Below, in pieces: positions 17,438 through 25,521 of a stretch of 64,000 nt of DNA. Position numbers and translations under genes: made by a program. The stretch comes from Burkholderiales bacterium (lineage in GTDB: Bacteria; Pseudomonadota; Gammaproteobacteria; Burkholderiales; Burkholderiaceae_D), in contig JACPWS010000047.1 in assembly GCA_016196925.1 (NCBI GenBank), positions 62,001-126,000 of the forward strand. The letters run 5' to 3'. The first letter of the stretch is position 1. Every line of letters begins with the position of its first letter. The notes beneath the pieces were generated by a model. The model was not told the origin of the DNA. It searched no databases and saw only the letters and a program-made list of their open reading frames with translations.

Positions 17438-19155
17438 GGTGCTTCGCGCGACGGCATACGCTGAAATACGACACGGTAGCGCGCATCCAGCGCCGCTTTT
17501 GCCTGCCAGTAATCGTAATATTCCGGGTAGTCGAAAGGATGCAGCCGCTGCAGGGTCAGCATGACACGGCCGGCCTGTTGCGGCTGGCCGTTCAAGACAT
17601 ACACCTCGGCCAGCTTGTTGAGAATATGCACGAAGCCGAAGCGCCGGCTCCAGCGCTCCACATAAGCAATTTCATCCTGCGCCATGCCTGCACGCGGCAC
17701 GACTTTCATCAGCCTGAAGTATTCGTAAAACTGCGGGAAGAGGGTATACGCCGGCATTTGCATGCTCTCCGGCGCCACCTGGTAACCGGCTAGCTCTTGC
17801 CCGAGAGCGCGAAAGCCTTGCACCACGCGCCGGTAATCCCAGCTTATCGCCCAGCCCAGCGCAGCCGCCAGCACCAGCGCCGCAATCGCGGCTGCGGGTT
17901 CGACGCCGACCCGCACGCCGGCGGCCGGCCAGCGCAACTGATGCAGCATCCCCAGCAAGACCCCGACCGGTATCAGCACATACGCATACCACAGCGGGAA
18001 TTCGACCATGCTGTGCACCAGCACCGCCGCCAGGCACAGGCTGGCAAAACGTAGCGTCGGACTCTGCGCGGGAAGCACGCAAGTCTGCCACAGCCACCAT
18101 CCCAGTCCGCCGATAAACAAGAGCGTGGCCGGCCAGCCGAGTTCGGCGGCGAAATTCAAGATCAGGTTATGCGCATGTTCGGCATAGGTGCCGGCGCTGA
18201 AATCAGCCGCTATCTTCACCTGCTCCGCCCCGTAACCGCCCCAGCCCACGCCCAGCCACGGATGCTGCGCCGCCATGCGCCAGGCTTGCTGCCACAAGGC
18301 CATCCGTTCCGAACGCCCGCCCACGTGCTCCGCCAGCGATCCGCCGGCAAAGCCTAGCGCCTGCGCCAGATACGGCAAGCCCAGGACAAAAGCCGCGTAC
18401 AGTAAGACCAGGACTGACATTCCTACACGGGAGACGGCTCGCCCTGCGGCAACCGGCATAAGGCACAACACGGCAAACGCCGGAACGATGATCCAGCCTA
18501 TGCGCGATTGCGTCAAAGCCAGCCCCCATAACAGCGTCGCCGCCAGGGCCAGCACCGCCCGCCCGTGCATGCGCCCTTGCTGGTGCAGCCACCATAAGGA
18601 TGCCAGCGCCAGACACAGCAACAGGGCCAGCTGATTCGGCTGCGCCACATTGGCGTACGGGCGCAGGAAAGTGTGGGCGTTGTGAGCGATACCCATGACG
18701 AACGGCGTCGCATCCAGCCCCGCCAGCTGCACGCACTGCAGCGCGACCGAAATCAGGCCGGCAGCCAAATGCGCCAGGGCCAGGCTCAGGCAAATCTTGT
18801 CAGCGCCATCCGGCTGATCCGCCCAGCTGGAACCTAGCGTCAGCGCCAGTATCAGAAATAAAAAATACAAAACAGGGAAGCTCAGCGCGCCAGCCCCGGG
18901 AATGAGGCCCAGGCTTAACTGCAAACTAAGCAGCAACAACAGGATAAGCGGCAAGACCAGCAAACTGCTCAGGCGCATGCAGCGCCGCTGGTAAATGGTA
19001 AGCGCCCAGGCCAGCGACAAACCGAGCAAGACCAAGGCATCCTGGTAATAACTGCGATAGGGGTGGGTGCGGTAGGGGTGGAGATAAGCGGCCAAGAGTC
19101 CCAGGCCGAATACGGCGAGCGCGCCGTTAAAACGTTTATTGGCGATGATTGTCAT
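17434..19155 (-). CDS. pglL: PglL/Wzy-type O-oligosaccharyltransferase (pilin glycosylation)
   Basis: A 573-residue polytopic membrane protein with about a dozen hydrophobic helices and the Wzy_C/PglL signature. The large periplasmic loop holds [11 protein letters not shown] and the catalytic-region [19 protein letters not shown]-terminal soluble region of roughly 120 residues follows the last helix, as in PglL_A proteins. Such enzymes transfer a lipid-linked glycan to serine or threonine of pilin. In related genomes it follows pilA and tfpZ, the order found here on the same strand, which favours pilin over O-antigen ligation. A 2-kb insertion separates it from tfpZ. Confidence 0.85.
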   Translation of the reverse strand: MTIIANKRFNGALAVFGLGLLAAYLHPYRTHPYRSYYQDALVLLGLSLAWALTIYQRRCMRLSSLLVLPLILLLLLSLQLSLGLIPGAGALSFPVLYFLFLILALTLGSSWADQPDGADKICLSLALAHLAAGLISVALQCVQLAGLDATPFVMGIAHNAHTFLRPYANVAQPNQLALLLCLALASLWWLHQQGRMHGRAVLALAATLLWGLALTQSRIGWIIVPAFAVLCLMPVAAGRAVSRVGMSVLVLLYAAFVLGLPYLAQALGFAGGSLAEHVGGRSERMALWQQAWRMAAQHPWLGVGWGGYGAEQVKIAADFSAGTYAEHAHNLILNFAAELGWPATLLFIGGLGWWLWQTCVLPAQSPTLRFASLCLAAVLVHSMVEFPLWYAYVLIPVGVLLGMLHQLRWPAAGVRVGVEPAAAIAALVLAAALGWAISWDYRRVVQGFRALGQELAGYQVAPESMQMPAYTLFPQFYEYFRLMKVVPRAGMAQDEIAYVERWSRRFGFVHILNKLAEVYVLNGQPQQAGRVMLTLQRLHPFDYPEYYDYWQAKAALDARYRVVFQRMPSREAP

Positions 19156-19223
19156 GCCGGAATTTTACCGGCATCCCGGATCACAAGCCGAATAGTATGA
19201 AATACTTTTTGAAGGCCATCATC

Positions 19224-19574
19224 ATGGACATCAAACCGATACGTACCGAGGCCGACCACCGGGCGGCGCTGAAAGAAATCGAGACGCTGATGACGGCGGA
19301 ACTCGGTACGCCGGAACGCGATAAGCTGGACATCCTGGCGACTCTGGTGCAGGCGTATGAGCAAAAACACTTCCCGTTAGACTTACCCGATCCGGTTGCG
19401 GCGATTAAATTCCGCATGGAGCAATCGGGTTTAACGATCAAAGACCTGGAGCCTATGATGGGACGTGCAAATCGCATCTATGAGATACTCGACCATGTGC
19501 CCCCCCTGACCTTGCCGATGATACGCAGGCGGCATAGCAGCTTAGGCATAGGCGAGCGGCATTTGAATTTTTGA
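19224..19574 (+). CDS. HigA-like helix-turn-helix antitoxin, altered C-terminus
   Basis: A 116-residue protein of the HigA-type antitoxin family, seen from the start MDIKPIRTEADHRAALKEIE and the DNA-binding core IKFRMEQSGLTIKDLEPMMG with RANRIYEIL. No HigB-type toxin is visible upstream. After LGI the normal tail is replaced by GERHLNF because sequence homology with the downstream copy stops at 19549. The gene reads toward the nucleotidyltransferase gene, with 8 bases between the two stops. It may still bind DNA, but it is an orphan and its C-terminus is a junction product. Confidence 0.72.
   Translation: MDIKPIRTEADHRAALKEIETLMTAELGTPERDKLDILATLVQAYEQKHFPLDLPDPVAAIKFRMEQSGLTIKDLEPMMGRANRIYEILDHVPPLTLPMIRRRHSSLGIGERHLNF
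19262..19549 (+). repeat. direct repeat, HigA-like segment, left copy
   Basis: This stretch matches 21007-21293 at roughly 92 percent by eye (about 22 differences and one indel). The two copies flank a 1.46-kb segment carrying a single nucleotidyltransferase gene. The left copy keeps the gene start and the right copy keeps the gene end. Confidence 0.85.
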
Positions 19575-19582
19575 TGGCAAAT

Positions 19583-20854
19583 CTATTGATCGCGGCCCAG
19601 CGCTTTTTGCTGCGTCGATCGCACAACGCCGTCTTTCGAGATCGTCACATCAGCCCCAGCATCGAGAGGCGCACCCCGCAATACAGATCGATCCCAAACG
19701 ACATGCTTGCCACGTCCGATGTATTGAATTACCTCAGTCTGCGTTACCACCTTAATGACGCCACTGTGCTCGTCAAAAGCCGGCACAGCTTTAAATTGTT
19801 CGGCGATTGATGGCTCACGGGCACGGTTTGGATCAAGGATGTCGAATACTTTTTCATTGCGTAAGCTTTCGGGCAAATAACGAATGCTGTCAAAGCTCAA
19901 AAGCGGCATCCTCTCTTGCACCAGGTGGTAGACCGATTGCGCCTGCGCGATATCGCGAGGCGCTTTGATCGGGTCCCGATCTTCTTTTTGCGCGAGATAT
20001 ACCTTGTATAACGCAAAGGCGCGCGGATCGACTGTAATCATTTCGGCCATCTTGCCACTGGAACCGACGATGACTTGCTTGAACTTTGGTGCACTGAGCA
20101 ACCAGTCCATGTTGCGAATTTTGCTCGCCCAAAAATCGTCAGGATGATTATCAAGCAACTGCTGCTTTTCGCGATCGTCGAAGAGCGACACGGGGCGGCG
20201 TTTGATGAGGTCGATCATGTAGCCCTGATCATTGGATGCACGGGTTTTCACTTCGTCCAGCTCAAATGTCGGGTCGAATTTTTGGAGTATGCCGATCAAT
20301 CCGGCCTTGTTGAAATCATTGCCGGCATCCGCGAGTAAGGTAATACGCTTGCGCGAATCCCATAGCAAATCCATATCGGAGGTCGCCGTCACGTCCCCGT
20401 GAAAGCGCACCCCGGCATGGGTCTCGTAAGCGTAGAGCGCGTTGGTTCCAATGACCAGCAAGTGGTCTTGCAAGCCGGCTTTTCGGATTTCTTCCAGTAA
20501 ACCAATGACGACATTAGGAGTCCGGCCAACACGTAATGCAGAATTGAGCCGTTCCTGTGTGACTAGCGCGGCGCTTAGCTGTTTAAGCCGGTTTTCCGCC
20601 GCCTTTTTGCCGGTTTTAAATTCGTTGAAAATATTTTCTGCTTCTGGCGAGCGCGCCCCTATGTACTTGCGCTGGCCCCTGCTGTATTCACGATGGAGAT
20701 AGTCATGTCCATTGGATTTTTGCCAATACATGCTGCCGCGATAGTTAATCGCGCGCTGTTCTGCTTGCAGCCAAGACTTTCTAACTTGCTCACTATCAAT
20801 AAATTGACGCCTCTGATTGTCGTCAATGTCGTAATAATATTTGGAATCAGTCAT
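19583..20854 (-). CDS. GSU2403-like predicted nucleotidyltransferase with KfrB-like C-terminal tail
   Basis: A 423-residue soluble protein. The central part (about residues 85-330) resembles the NTP_transf_8/GSU2403 fold: LLVIGTNALYAYETHAGVRF followed by TSDMDLLWD, giving a G-N and D-x-D nucleotidyltransferase pattern, and later a helical domain with VDPRAFALYKVYLA. The last roughly 45 residues (VIQYIGRGKHVVWDRSVL, then LDAGADVTISKDG) look like a KfrB domain, otherwise known from plasmid proteins. It sits in a 2-kb insertion within the pilin locus, and two tandem palindromes cover its promoter. A toxin or DNA-maintenance role is possible but unproven. Confidence 0.7.
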   Translation of the reverse strand: MTDSKYYYDIDDNQRRQFIDSEQVRKSWLQAEQRAINYRGSMYWQKSNGHDYLHREYSRGQRKYIGARSPEAENIFNEFKTGKKAAENRLKQLSAALVTQERLNSALRVGRTPNVVIGLLEEIRKAGLQDHLLVIGTNALYAYETHAGVRFHGDVTATSDMDLLWDSRKRITLLADAGNDFNKAGLIGILQKFDPTFELDEVKTRASNDQGYMIDLIKRRPVSLFDDREKQQLLDNHPDDFWASKIRNMDWLLSAPKFKQVIVGSSGKMAEMITVDPRAFALYKVYLAQKEDRDPIKAPRDIAQAQSVYHLVQERMPLLSFDSIRYLPESLRNEKVFDILDPNRAREPSIAEQFKAVPAFDEHSGVIKVVTQTEVIQYIGRGKHVVWDRSVLRGAPLDAGADVTISKDGVVRSTQQKALGRDQ

Positions 20855-20858
20855 GGCA

Positions 20859-20899
20859 GTTGTGGGGAAAAACAGCGATTCTCAATTTTGTCCCACAAC
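20859..20899. promoter_or_regulatory. palindrome 1 upstream of the nucleotidyltransferase gene
   Basis: GTTGTGGGGAAAA is followed 14 bases later by TTTTGTCCCACAAC, an imperfect inverted repeat with one bulge and one mismatch. It begins 4 bases ahead of the gene start, over its leader, so a bound protein or an RNA hairpin would affect expression. It shares its arm sequence with palindrome 2. Confidence 0.65.
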
Positions 20900-20920
20900 T
20901 TATTAACGGTCAAGAAGCCA

Positions 20921-20959
20921 TTGTGGGGAAAATAGGCGAATCCTTAATTTTCCCCACAA
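20921..20959. promoter_or_regulatory. palindrome 2 upstream of the nucleotidyltransferase gene
   Basis: TTGTGGGGAAAAT and ATTTTCCCCACAA form a perfect 13-bp inverted repeat with a 13-base spacer. Together with palindrome 1 the region presents four copies of a TTGTGGG half-site over about 100 bases, the layout of a repressor operator. Confidence 0.7.
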
Positions 20960-21000
20960 GCAGATAACTTTAACGAATAAGATTCGTGACTATTCAGCGC

Positions 21001-21330
21001 CTACCAGGCGGCGCTGAAAGAAATCGAGACGCTGATGACGGCGGAATTTGGTACGCCGGAAGGCGATAAGCTGGACATCCTGGCGACCCTGGTGCAGGCC
21101 TATGAACAAAAACACTTACCGTTAGACTTACCCGATCCGGTTGCGGCGATTAAATTCCGCATGGAGCAGTCGGGTTTAACGATCAAAGACCTAAAGCCCA
21201 TGATAGGGCGGGCAAATCGCATCTATGAGATATTCAAGCATGTACGCCCCTGACCTTGCCGATGATACGCAGGCTGCATAGCGCTTTAGGCATCCCGGTG
21301 GAAAGCCTGATCAAAGAGTACCGGCCCTGA
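21001..21330 (+). pseudogene. HigA-like pseudogene (start lost, frameshift)
   Basis: A second HigA-like copy without a start: its homology begins at the codons for AALKEIETLMTAEFG, with unrelated sequence upstream. After FKHVRP one C is missing compared with the left copy, which creates an in-frame stop. Beyond it the reading continues in another frame as LTLPMIRRLHSALGIPVESLIKEYRP, the normal family C-terminus, up to the stop at 21330. It therefore holds the end that the left copy lost. It is almost certainly non-functional. Confidence 0.82.
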
Positions 21331-21410
21331 ACAGAGGAAATTCGACATTGTGGACAATTCGATAGGACACAGGCTGGAGGGCGATGCATGCTGTTCCTGC
21401 GCAGCCAGAT

Positions 21411-22178
21411 TCAGGGCCAGGGTTTCAGCTCGCTGACCTCTAAAATATCGGCGGACGAGCGATTCACGATGACCGTCAAATTATGGTATCTGGCTTTTAA
21501 AGGCAAATACCCGACAGCGATGCCGGCGGCTTGATATTTTTTTTCCATCTCATCCAGCTGTTGCAGACGATCTCGATTCAAAGGTTTTAACTTATCCAAA
21601 GGCTGGATGGCGCTCAACACACCGCCGGATAAATTTTTATACGGAACGAAATACTGCGGCAGCGTCTTCACATCGGGGCCGCCGCTCACCGACGACATAA
21701 TCAGCCCCATGAGTTCCCTTTCATCCTCAGGCAACTTGACAGCAACCAGCCTGGGGCCGAAATACGGTAGAGAGCGATACTCGGCAAGCGCCGCCTTTTC
21801 CCGGTTTTTTTCAGAAATTTCATGGGCATAGGTCAGATCGAATTGCCCTGCATTAAACACCAGATAAACAGGGCGCACGATAAACACCGTATGCAAGCCA
21901 TACAACAAGGCCAGCACTTGCATCAGCCCGACGATGCTCAGATCGCGCTTCAATTCCTTTTTTTGCGGATTATAAATAATCAGGGTGATGACAGGGCCCA
22001 TCACCACATCCACCAGCATCAGCAATAAAAAAATATTCGTGACATTCGAGGCGTACGCGTACAGGCCCGGATACCAGAGCAGGAACACGACTGCAGACAA
22101 GCTCAGGGCCAGGCTAGCGGAAATGGCGAGATGAATGCCGAAGGCTAGATAGCGGTTAAGTGCTTTAATCGATAACAT
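21411..22178 (-). CDS. tfpZ: TfpX/TfpZ-family type IV pilin accessory protein
   Basis: A 255-residue protein of the TfpX/TfpZ group, encoded next to pilA in several beta- and gammaproteobacteria. About four hydrophobic helices occupy the first half (residues about 10-100, including WYPGLYAYASNVTNIFLLLMLVDVVMGP), followed by a soluble domain of roughly 140 residues. Family members assist expression, stability or assembly of their cognate pilin, and each is specific to its pilin. It lies 76 bases downstream of pilA on the same strand, beyond a hairpin terminator, so it is probably expressed at a lower level by read-through. Confidence 0.9.
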   Translation of the reverse strand: MLSIKALNRYLAFGIHLAISASLALSLSAVVFLLWYPGLYAYASNVTNIFLLLMLVDVVMGPVITLIIYNPQKKELKRDLSIVGLMQVLALLYGLHTVFIVRPVYLVFNAGQFDLTYAHEISEKNREKAALAEYRSLPYFGPRLVAVKLPEDERELMGLIMSSVSGGPDVKTLPQYFVPYKNLSGGVLSAIQPLDKLKPLNRDRLQQLDEMEKKYQAAGIAVGYLPLKARYHNLTVIVNRSSADILEVSELKPWP

Positions 22179-22189
22179 GATGGCTAGAT

Positions 22190-22214
22190 GAAAAACGCCC
22201 GCATTGCGGGCGTC
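22190..22214 (-). terminator. hairpin terminator between pilA and tfpZ
   Basis: On the minus strand, GACGCCCGCAATGCGGGCGTTTTTC forms an 8-bp GC stem with a tight loop and a T run. It follows the pilA stop and precedes tfpZ, so it likely sets the high pilin-to-accessory expression ratio. Confidence 0.8.
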
Positions 22215-22254
22215 GATTTAAAACGATGCGCTGGCCGCGCTTAAACTAGCCGGA

Positions 22255-22797
22255 TTAACGGCATTCTGCCGGTGCGTATTTTGCTGGCAAGGTACCGGCA
22301 ACCATACCGGTCAATTGACGCGCTGTCGCGGTAGCATTCGAAGTCGTCGCACAAGCCCAGTCGATCGCCCCGGTGATGCCGGCAACAATCGGCGCCTGTT
22401 GGACATTAGGTGTGAATACGATCGTTTTGCCCAATGCATCGCTTGGCAAACCTGTGTTAGCAGCGACAGTTGCCGTCGTAACGGTAATCGCACCGGTAGT
22501 ATTGCTTACAACTACATCAGAAACAAACTTGGAAGTTTTTTCTGCCGCAGCTTTGGCATTGAATGCATCCGCGGCAGCCGTCACACCAACCAAGTTATCC
22601 GTCTGAAATGCTTCGCTGATCAGCGCCTTAGGTGCAGTCGCAGCCAAGACCGCCTCACTTACCTTACCGCGCACGGTGTAATCCTGATAGGCAGGCAGAG
22701 CCACCGCCGCCAAAATACCGATGATCGCGATGACGATCATCAATTCAATCAGCGTAAAACCTTGCTGCGCTTTTTTAGCAAATTTAATCGACTTCAT
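22255..22797 (-). CDS. pilA: type IV major pilin PilA
   Basis: A 180-residue type IVa prepilin. A short basic leader ends at Gly13 and the mature protein starts FTLIE with the essential Glu at +5, followed by the hydrophobic assembly helix to about residue 40. Two cysteines near the C-terminus (WACATT and AECR) can form the disulfide-bonded D-region. PilD would cleave and methylate the N-terminus. A near-consensus sigma-54 promoter lies 50-64 bases upstream. The downstream tfpZ and PglL-type transferase suggest a glycosylated pilin. Length is somewhat above the common 140-160. Confidence 0.95.
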   Translation of the reverse strand: MKSIKFAKKAQQGFTLIELMIVIAIIGILAAVALPAYQDYTVRGKVSEAVLAATAPKALISEAFQTDNLVGVTAAADAFNAKAAAEKTSKFVSDVVVSNTTGAITVTTATVAANTGLPSDALGKTIVFTPNVQQAPIVAGITGAIDWACATTSNATATARQLTGMVAGTLPAKYAPAECR

Positions 22798-22846
22798 GAT
22801 ATATCTCCCTGAGAATTGTTAAGGGTGTCACCCCACTCATTACCGA

Positions 22847-22861
22847 GCAATCTGCGTGCCA
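22847..22861 (-). promoter_or_regulatory. sigma-54 promoter of pilA
   Basis: On the minus strand TGGCACGCAGATTGC matches the -24/-12 consensus (TGGCAC, five bases, TTGC) exactly. It lies about 50 bases ahead of the pilA start, so PilS/PilR-type control through RpoN is expected, as for pilins in Pseudomonas. Confidence 0.9.
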
Positions 22862-22914
22862 GTTGACAAACAATTCTTTTTATGCGAGAAATTTTATTAT
22901 TTCGACTAAATTTG

Positions 22915-22929
22915 GGTCAAATTTTGACC
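22915..22929. promoter_or_regulatory. palindrome upstream of the pilA sigma-54 promoter
   Basis: GGTCAAATTTTGACC, a 7-bp inverted repeat with one central base, lies 53 bases beyond the -24 element. Position and symmetry fit an activator site, but the motif is not the published PilR site that I recall, so the binding protein is unknown. Confidence 0.5.
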
Positions 22930-22973
22930 AGGAAAATGTCAAAAGCTGCCGTACGCGCCAAATTTTGTCATGC

Positions 22974-23585
22974 TTATGCGCCGCCCAGCGTAAATAACAT
23001 CTGCGTCCCCGCCAGCGTTATCACGTCGCCGTCGGCCAGGATGTGCGCCTGCGTCCCGATATTCTTTCCATTCACCGTCGGCAAACTGGCGCCCTCCACC
23101 TGCGCCAGCAGATAGTGTTGACCCTGGCGGGTGATGGCGACCACCTGTACGCCCGGGCTGCCCATGGTGGTGACCGGCTTGCTGAGTATTAATTCCCGTC
23201 CGGCATTGGCGCCGCTTAAGACCTTGATCTTAGCGATGACGGTCGAAGGCGCCGCCGCTACAGGCGCGGACGGTGCCGCCGGCTTGGGGGCGGCGGCCGA
23301 CTCCAGCAAAAACCGCAGCTGGTATTTACCGATGCTGATTACATCGTCATGTTGCAGCAGATGTTTCTTGACCGGCTGGCCATTCACCATGGTGCCGTTG
23401 GTGCTGCCGAGGTCGACGATGAAGCAACCGCTGCCCGAGGTATCGATCGCGGCATGCTGGCCGCTGACCGTCAGGTGATCGATCACCAGGTCGTTGGTCG
23501 GCCGCCGCCCTATACTCAGGCGCGACTTGTTGAAAGTGAGTTCCTGTTGTACCAGGCCGTTAAAGCTGACGATAATTTTCGCCAT
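22974..23585 (-). CDS. FHA-domain protein
   Basis: A 203-residue cytoplasmic protein with an N-terminal forkhead-associated domain (residues about 20-95). The conserved SIGRRPTNDLVIDHLTVSGQH and DLGSTNGTMVNG motifs bind phosphothreonine. After an Ala/Pro linker (residues about 95-115), a second degenerate FHA-like half contains LPTVNGKNIG but lacks the GR and SxxH motifs. It lies 69 bases downstream of the PP2C phosphatase gene on the same strand, so the two likely form a phosphothreonine signalling pair; no Ser/Thr kinase is visible in the window. Confidence 0.9.
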   Translation of the reverse strand: MAKIIVSFNGLVQQELTFNKSRLSIGRRPTNDLVIDHLTVSGQHAAIDTSGSGCFIVDLGSTNGTMVNGQPVKKHLLQHDDVISIGKYQLRFLLESAAAPKPAAPSAPVAAAPSTVIAKIKVLSGANAGRELILSKPVTTMGSPGVQVVAITRQGQHYLLAQVEGASLPTVNGKNIGTQAHILADGDVITLAGTQMLFTLGGA

Positions 23586-23654
23586 AAATCTCTCGTAAAT
23601 TGTTAATTTCCGACATTAGCGGGCGGGCATCTGTTGCAGCGAAATCAGTATCCG

Positions 23655-24446
23655 TCAGTGCGTCGGCTTAAACAAAATGACAGTAATGTTGTCCATGCCG
23701 CCGTGCCGGTTGGCACTGGCTATCAGCGCGCGACAACAAGCGCTCAGATCGCTGCTATGCAGATGCAGTATCGTCTGAATTTCATCATGATTGAGCATAT
23801 CGGTCAATCCATCGGAGCACATCAGGTAAATGTCGCCTTGCCGCATACTATGTGCATGCAACTCCACTTCCAGCATTTCCTGGCTGCCGACCGCCCGGGT
23901 AATCAGGTTTTTAATGGAAGAAAAGCGCGCCTCCTGTTCTGAAATATGTCCCGCATCGATTTGCTCTTGCAACACCGAATGATCCGTGGTGATGCGGGTC
24001 AGACAGGCATCGCGGTAACGATACGCCCGGGAATCGCCGACGTGGGCCAGCAACAACTTATCCTGAACGCAGCAGGCGACCACGACGGTGGTGCCCATGC
24101 CGAAATAATCGGACTCGGTTTGCGCGGCTTGCAGCACCCGCCGGTTGGCGAGTTCTACCGCCTCCACCATCCAGCGTGCCAGATTGCGCGGCCACAATGA
24201 AAAAGCGGGAAGCCAGGCAGCGTCCATTTTCAAACACAAATACTGGGCGATGATTTCCACCGCCATCGCACTCGCCACTTCGCCGGCCTGGTAGCCCCCC
24301 ATGCCATCCGCCAACACGGCGCAGCCGTAATCGGCGCATACCAGCATGGCGTCTTCATTATGCGCTCGCACCAGCCCGGTATCGGTCAGTGCTGCGAATT
24401 CCAGTACGCGCTTATTTGCCATCGATTTAGTGTTATGTACGGTCAT
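23655..24446 (-). CDS. PP2C-type serine/threonine phosphatase
   Basis: A 263-residue PPM/PP2C phosphatase. The metal-binding motifs are present: RAHNEDAM (first Asp), LADGMGGYQAGEVAS (DG..GG), the HVGDSRAYRYRD block, and the final DNITVILF with its metal-ligand Asp. It removes phosphate from Ser/Thr residues, probably opposing a kinase whose product the adjacent FHA protein reads. The start is uncertain between ATG codons at 24446 and 24422; neither has a strong ribosome binding site. A longer in-frame extension upstream was rejected because it adds no conserved sequence. Confidence 0.9.
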   Translation of the reverse strand: MTVHNTKSMANKRVLEFAALTDTGLVRAHNEDAMLVCADYGCAVLADGMGGYQAGEVASAMAVEIIAQYLCLKMDAAWLPAFSLWPRNLARWMVEAVELANRRVLQAAQTESDYFGMGTTVVVACCVQDKLLLAHVGDSRAYRYRDACLTRITTDHSVLQEQIDAGHISEQEARFSSIKNLITRAVGSQEMLEVELHAHSMRQGDIYLMCSDGLTDMLNHDEIQTILHLHSSDLSACCRALIASANRHGGMDNITVILFKPTH

Positions 24447-24565
24447 AAACGCTGACGGGAAGTCACTAATGCGCAACCCAGTCTGGCTTACGCCGGTTTT
24501 CTGTAATGGTTCAAGCTTAACATTAAGGAAATGTGTTTGCACCGGATATACGAGGTATCCAGATC

Positions 24566-24597
24566 AAAAAAGAGCCGCGATCTACGCGGCTCTTTTG
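24566..24597 (-). terminator. Rho-independent terminator after sucD
   Basis: A 12-bp stem AAAAGAGCCGCG / CGCGGCTCTTTT with a 5-base loop lies 25 bases after the sucD stop. The A/T arms make it work on either strand. Confidence 0.85.
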
Positions 24598-24621
24598 TTA
24601 CGGCTTATTGCGAAGCTTCGT

Positions 24622-25503
24622 TTACAGCATGGCTTTCAGCAAACGCGCCATTTCGGACGGGTTCTTGGTGGTTTTGATGCCGCAGGCTTCCATGATGTCG
24701 AGCTTGGCTTGCGCGGTATCGGCGCCACCGGAGATCAGTGCGCCGGCATGGCCCATGCGCTTGCCCGGAGGCGCAGTCACACCGGCGATGAAGCCGACCA
24801 CCGGCTTCTTCATGTTGTCGCGGATCCAGTAAGCGGCATTTGCTTCATCCGGGCCGCCGATCTCGCCGATCATGATGACGGCGTCGGTATCAGGATCGTC
24901 GTTGAACATTCTCATGACGTCGATGTGCTTCAGACCGTTGATCGGGTCGCCGCCGATACCGACTGCGGAAGACTGGCCCAGGCCCAGTGCGGACAACTGA
25001 CCGACCGCTTCGTAAGTCAGGGTGCCGGAGCGGGAAACCACGCCGATACGGCCTTTCTTGTGGATGTGGCCAGGCATGATGCCGATCTTGATTTCGTCGG
25101 GTGTGATCAGGCCAGGGCAGTTAGGGCCGAGCAGCAGAGTCTTGCTGCCGGCTTTGGCCATGCGGTCTTTCAACATCATCATGTCGCGCACCGGGATGCC
25201 TTCGGTGATGCAGATCGCCAGATCGAGGTCGGCTTCCACCGCTTCCCAGATCGCGGCGGCAGCGCCGGCCGGCGGTACGTAGATCACGGAAACGGTGGCG
25301 CCGGTGGCGGCTTTCGCTTCGGAGACGTTCGCGAAAATCGGGATGCCTTCGAAATCTTCGCCGGCTTTCTTAGGATTCACGCCAGCCACGAAGCAATTCT
25401 TGCCGTTCGCGTAATCGCGGCAACCGCGAGTGTGGAACTGGCCGGTCTTGCCGGTGATGCCTTGGGTGATGACTTTGGTGTCTTTGTTGATCAGGATGCT
25501 CAT
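24622..25503 (-). CDS. sucD: succinate-CoA ligase alpha subunit SucD
   Basis: A 293-residue alpha subunit of succinyl-CoA synthetase, which binds CoA and carries the phosphohistidine for substrate-level phosphorylation in the TCA cycle. The CoA-binding Rossmann start ITQGITGKTGQFH, the GPNCPGLITPDE block and the active-site GKRMGHAGALISGG with the phospho-His (about residue 248) are intact. AGAGGAA precedes the ATG. The gene is normally directly coupled to sucC; here a 370-bp REP-bounded cassette with a GIY-YIG gene lies between them, and only 18 bases of native leader remain. Confidence 0.97.
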   Translation of the reverse strand: MSILINKDTKVITQGITGKTGQFHTRGCRDYANGKNCFVAGVNPKKAGEDFEGIPIFANVSEAKAATGATVSVIYVPPAGAAAAIWEAVEADLDLAICITEGIPVRDMMMLKDRMAKAGSKTLLLGPNCPGLITPDEIKIGIMPGHIHKKGRIGVVSRSGTLTYEAVGQLSALGLGQSSAVGIGGDPINGLKHIDVMRMFNDDPDTDAVIMIGEIGGPDEANAAYWIRDNMKKPVVGFIAGVTAPPGKRMGHAGALISGGADTAQAKLDIMEACGIKTTKNPSEMARLLKAML

Positions 25504-25521
25504 ATTATTTCCTCTTTACTT

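Noticed and set aside
19149-19223. Possible HigB toxin remnant upstream of the HigA-like gene
   Set aside because: The short translation ahead of the antitoxin start shows no HigB motif, and pglL occupies the region just upstream on the other strand.
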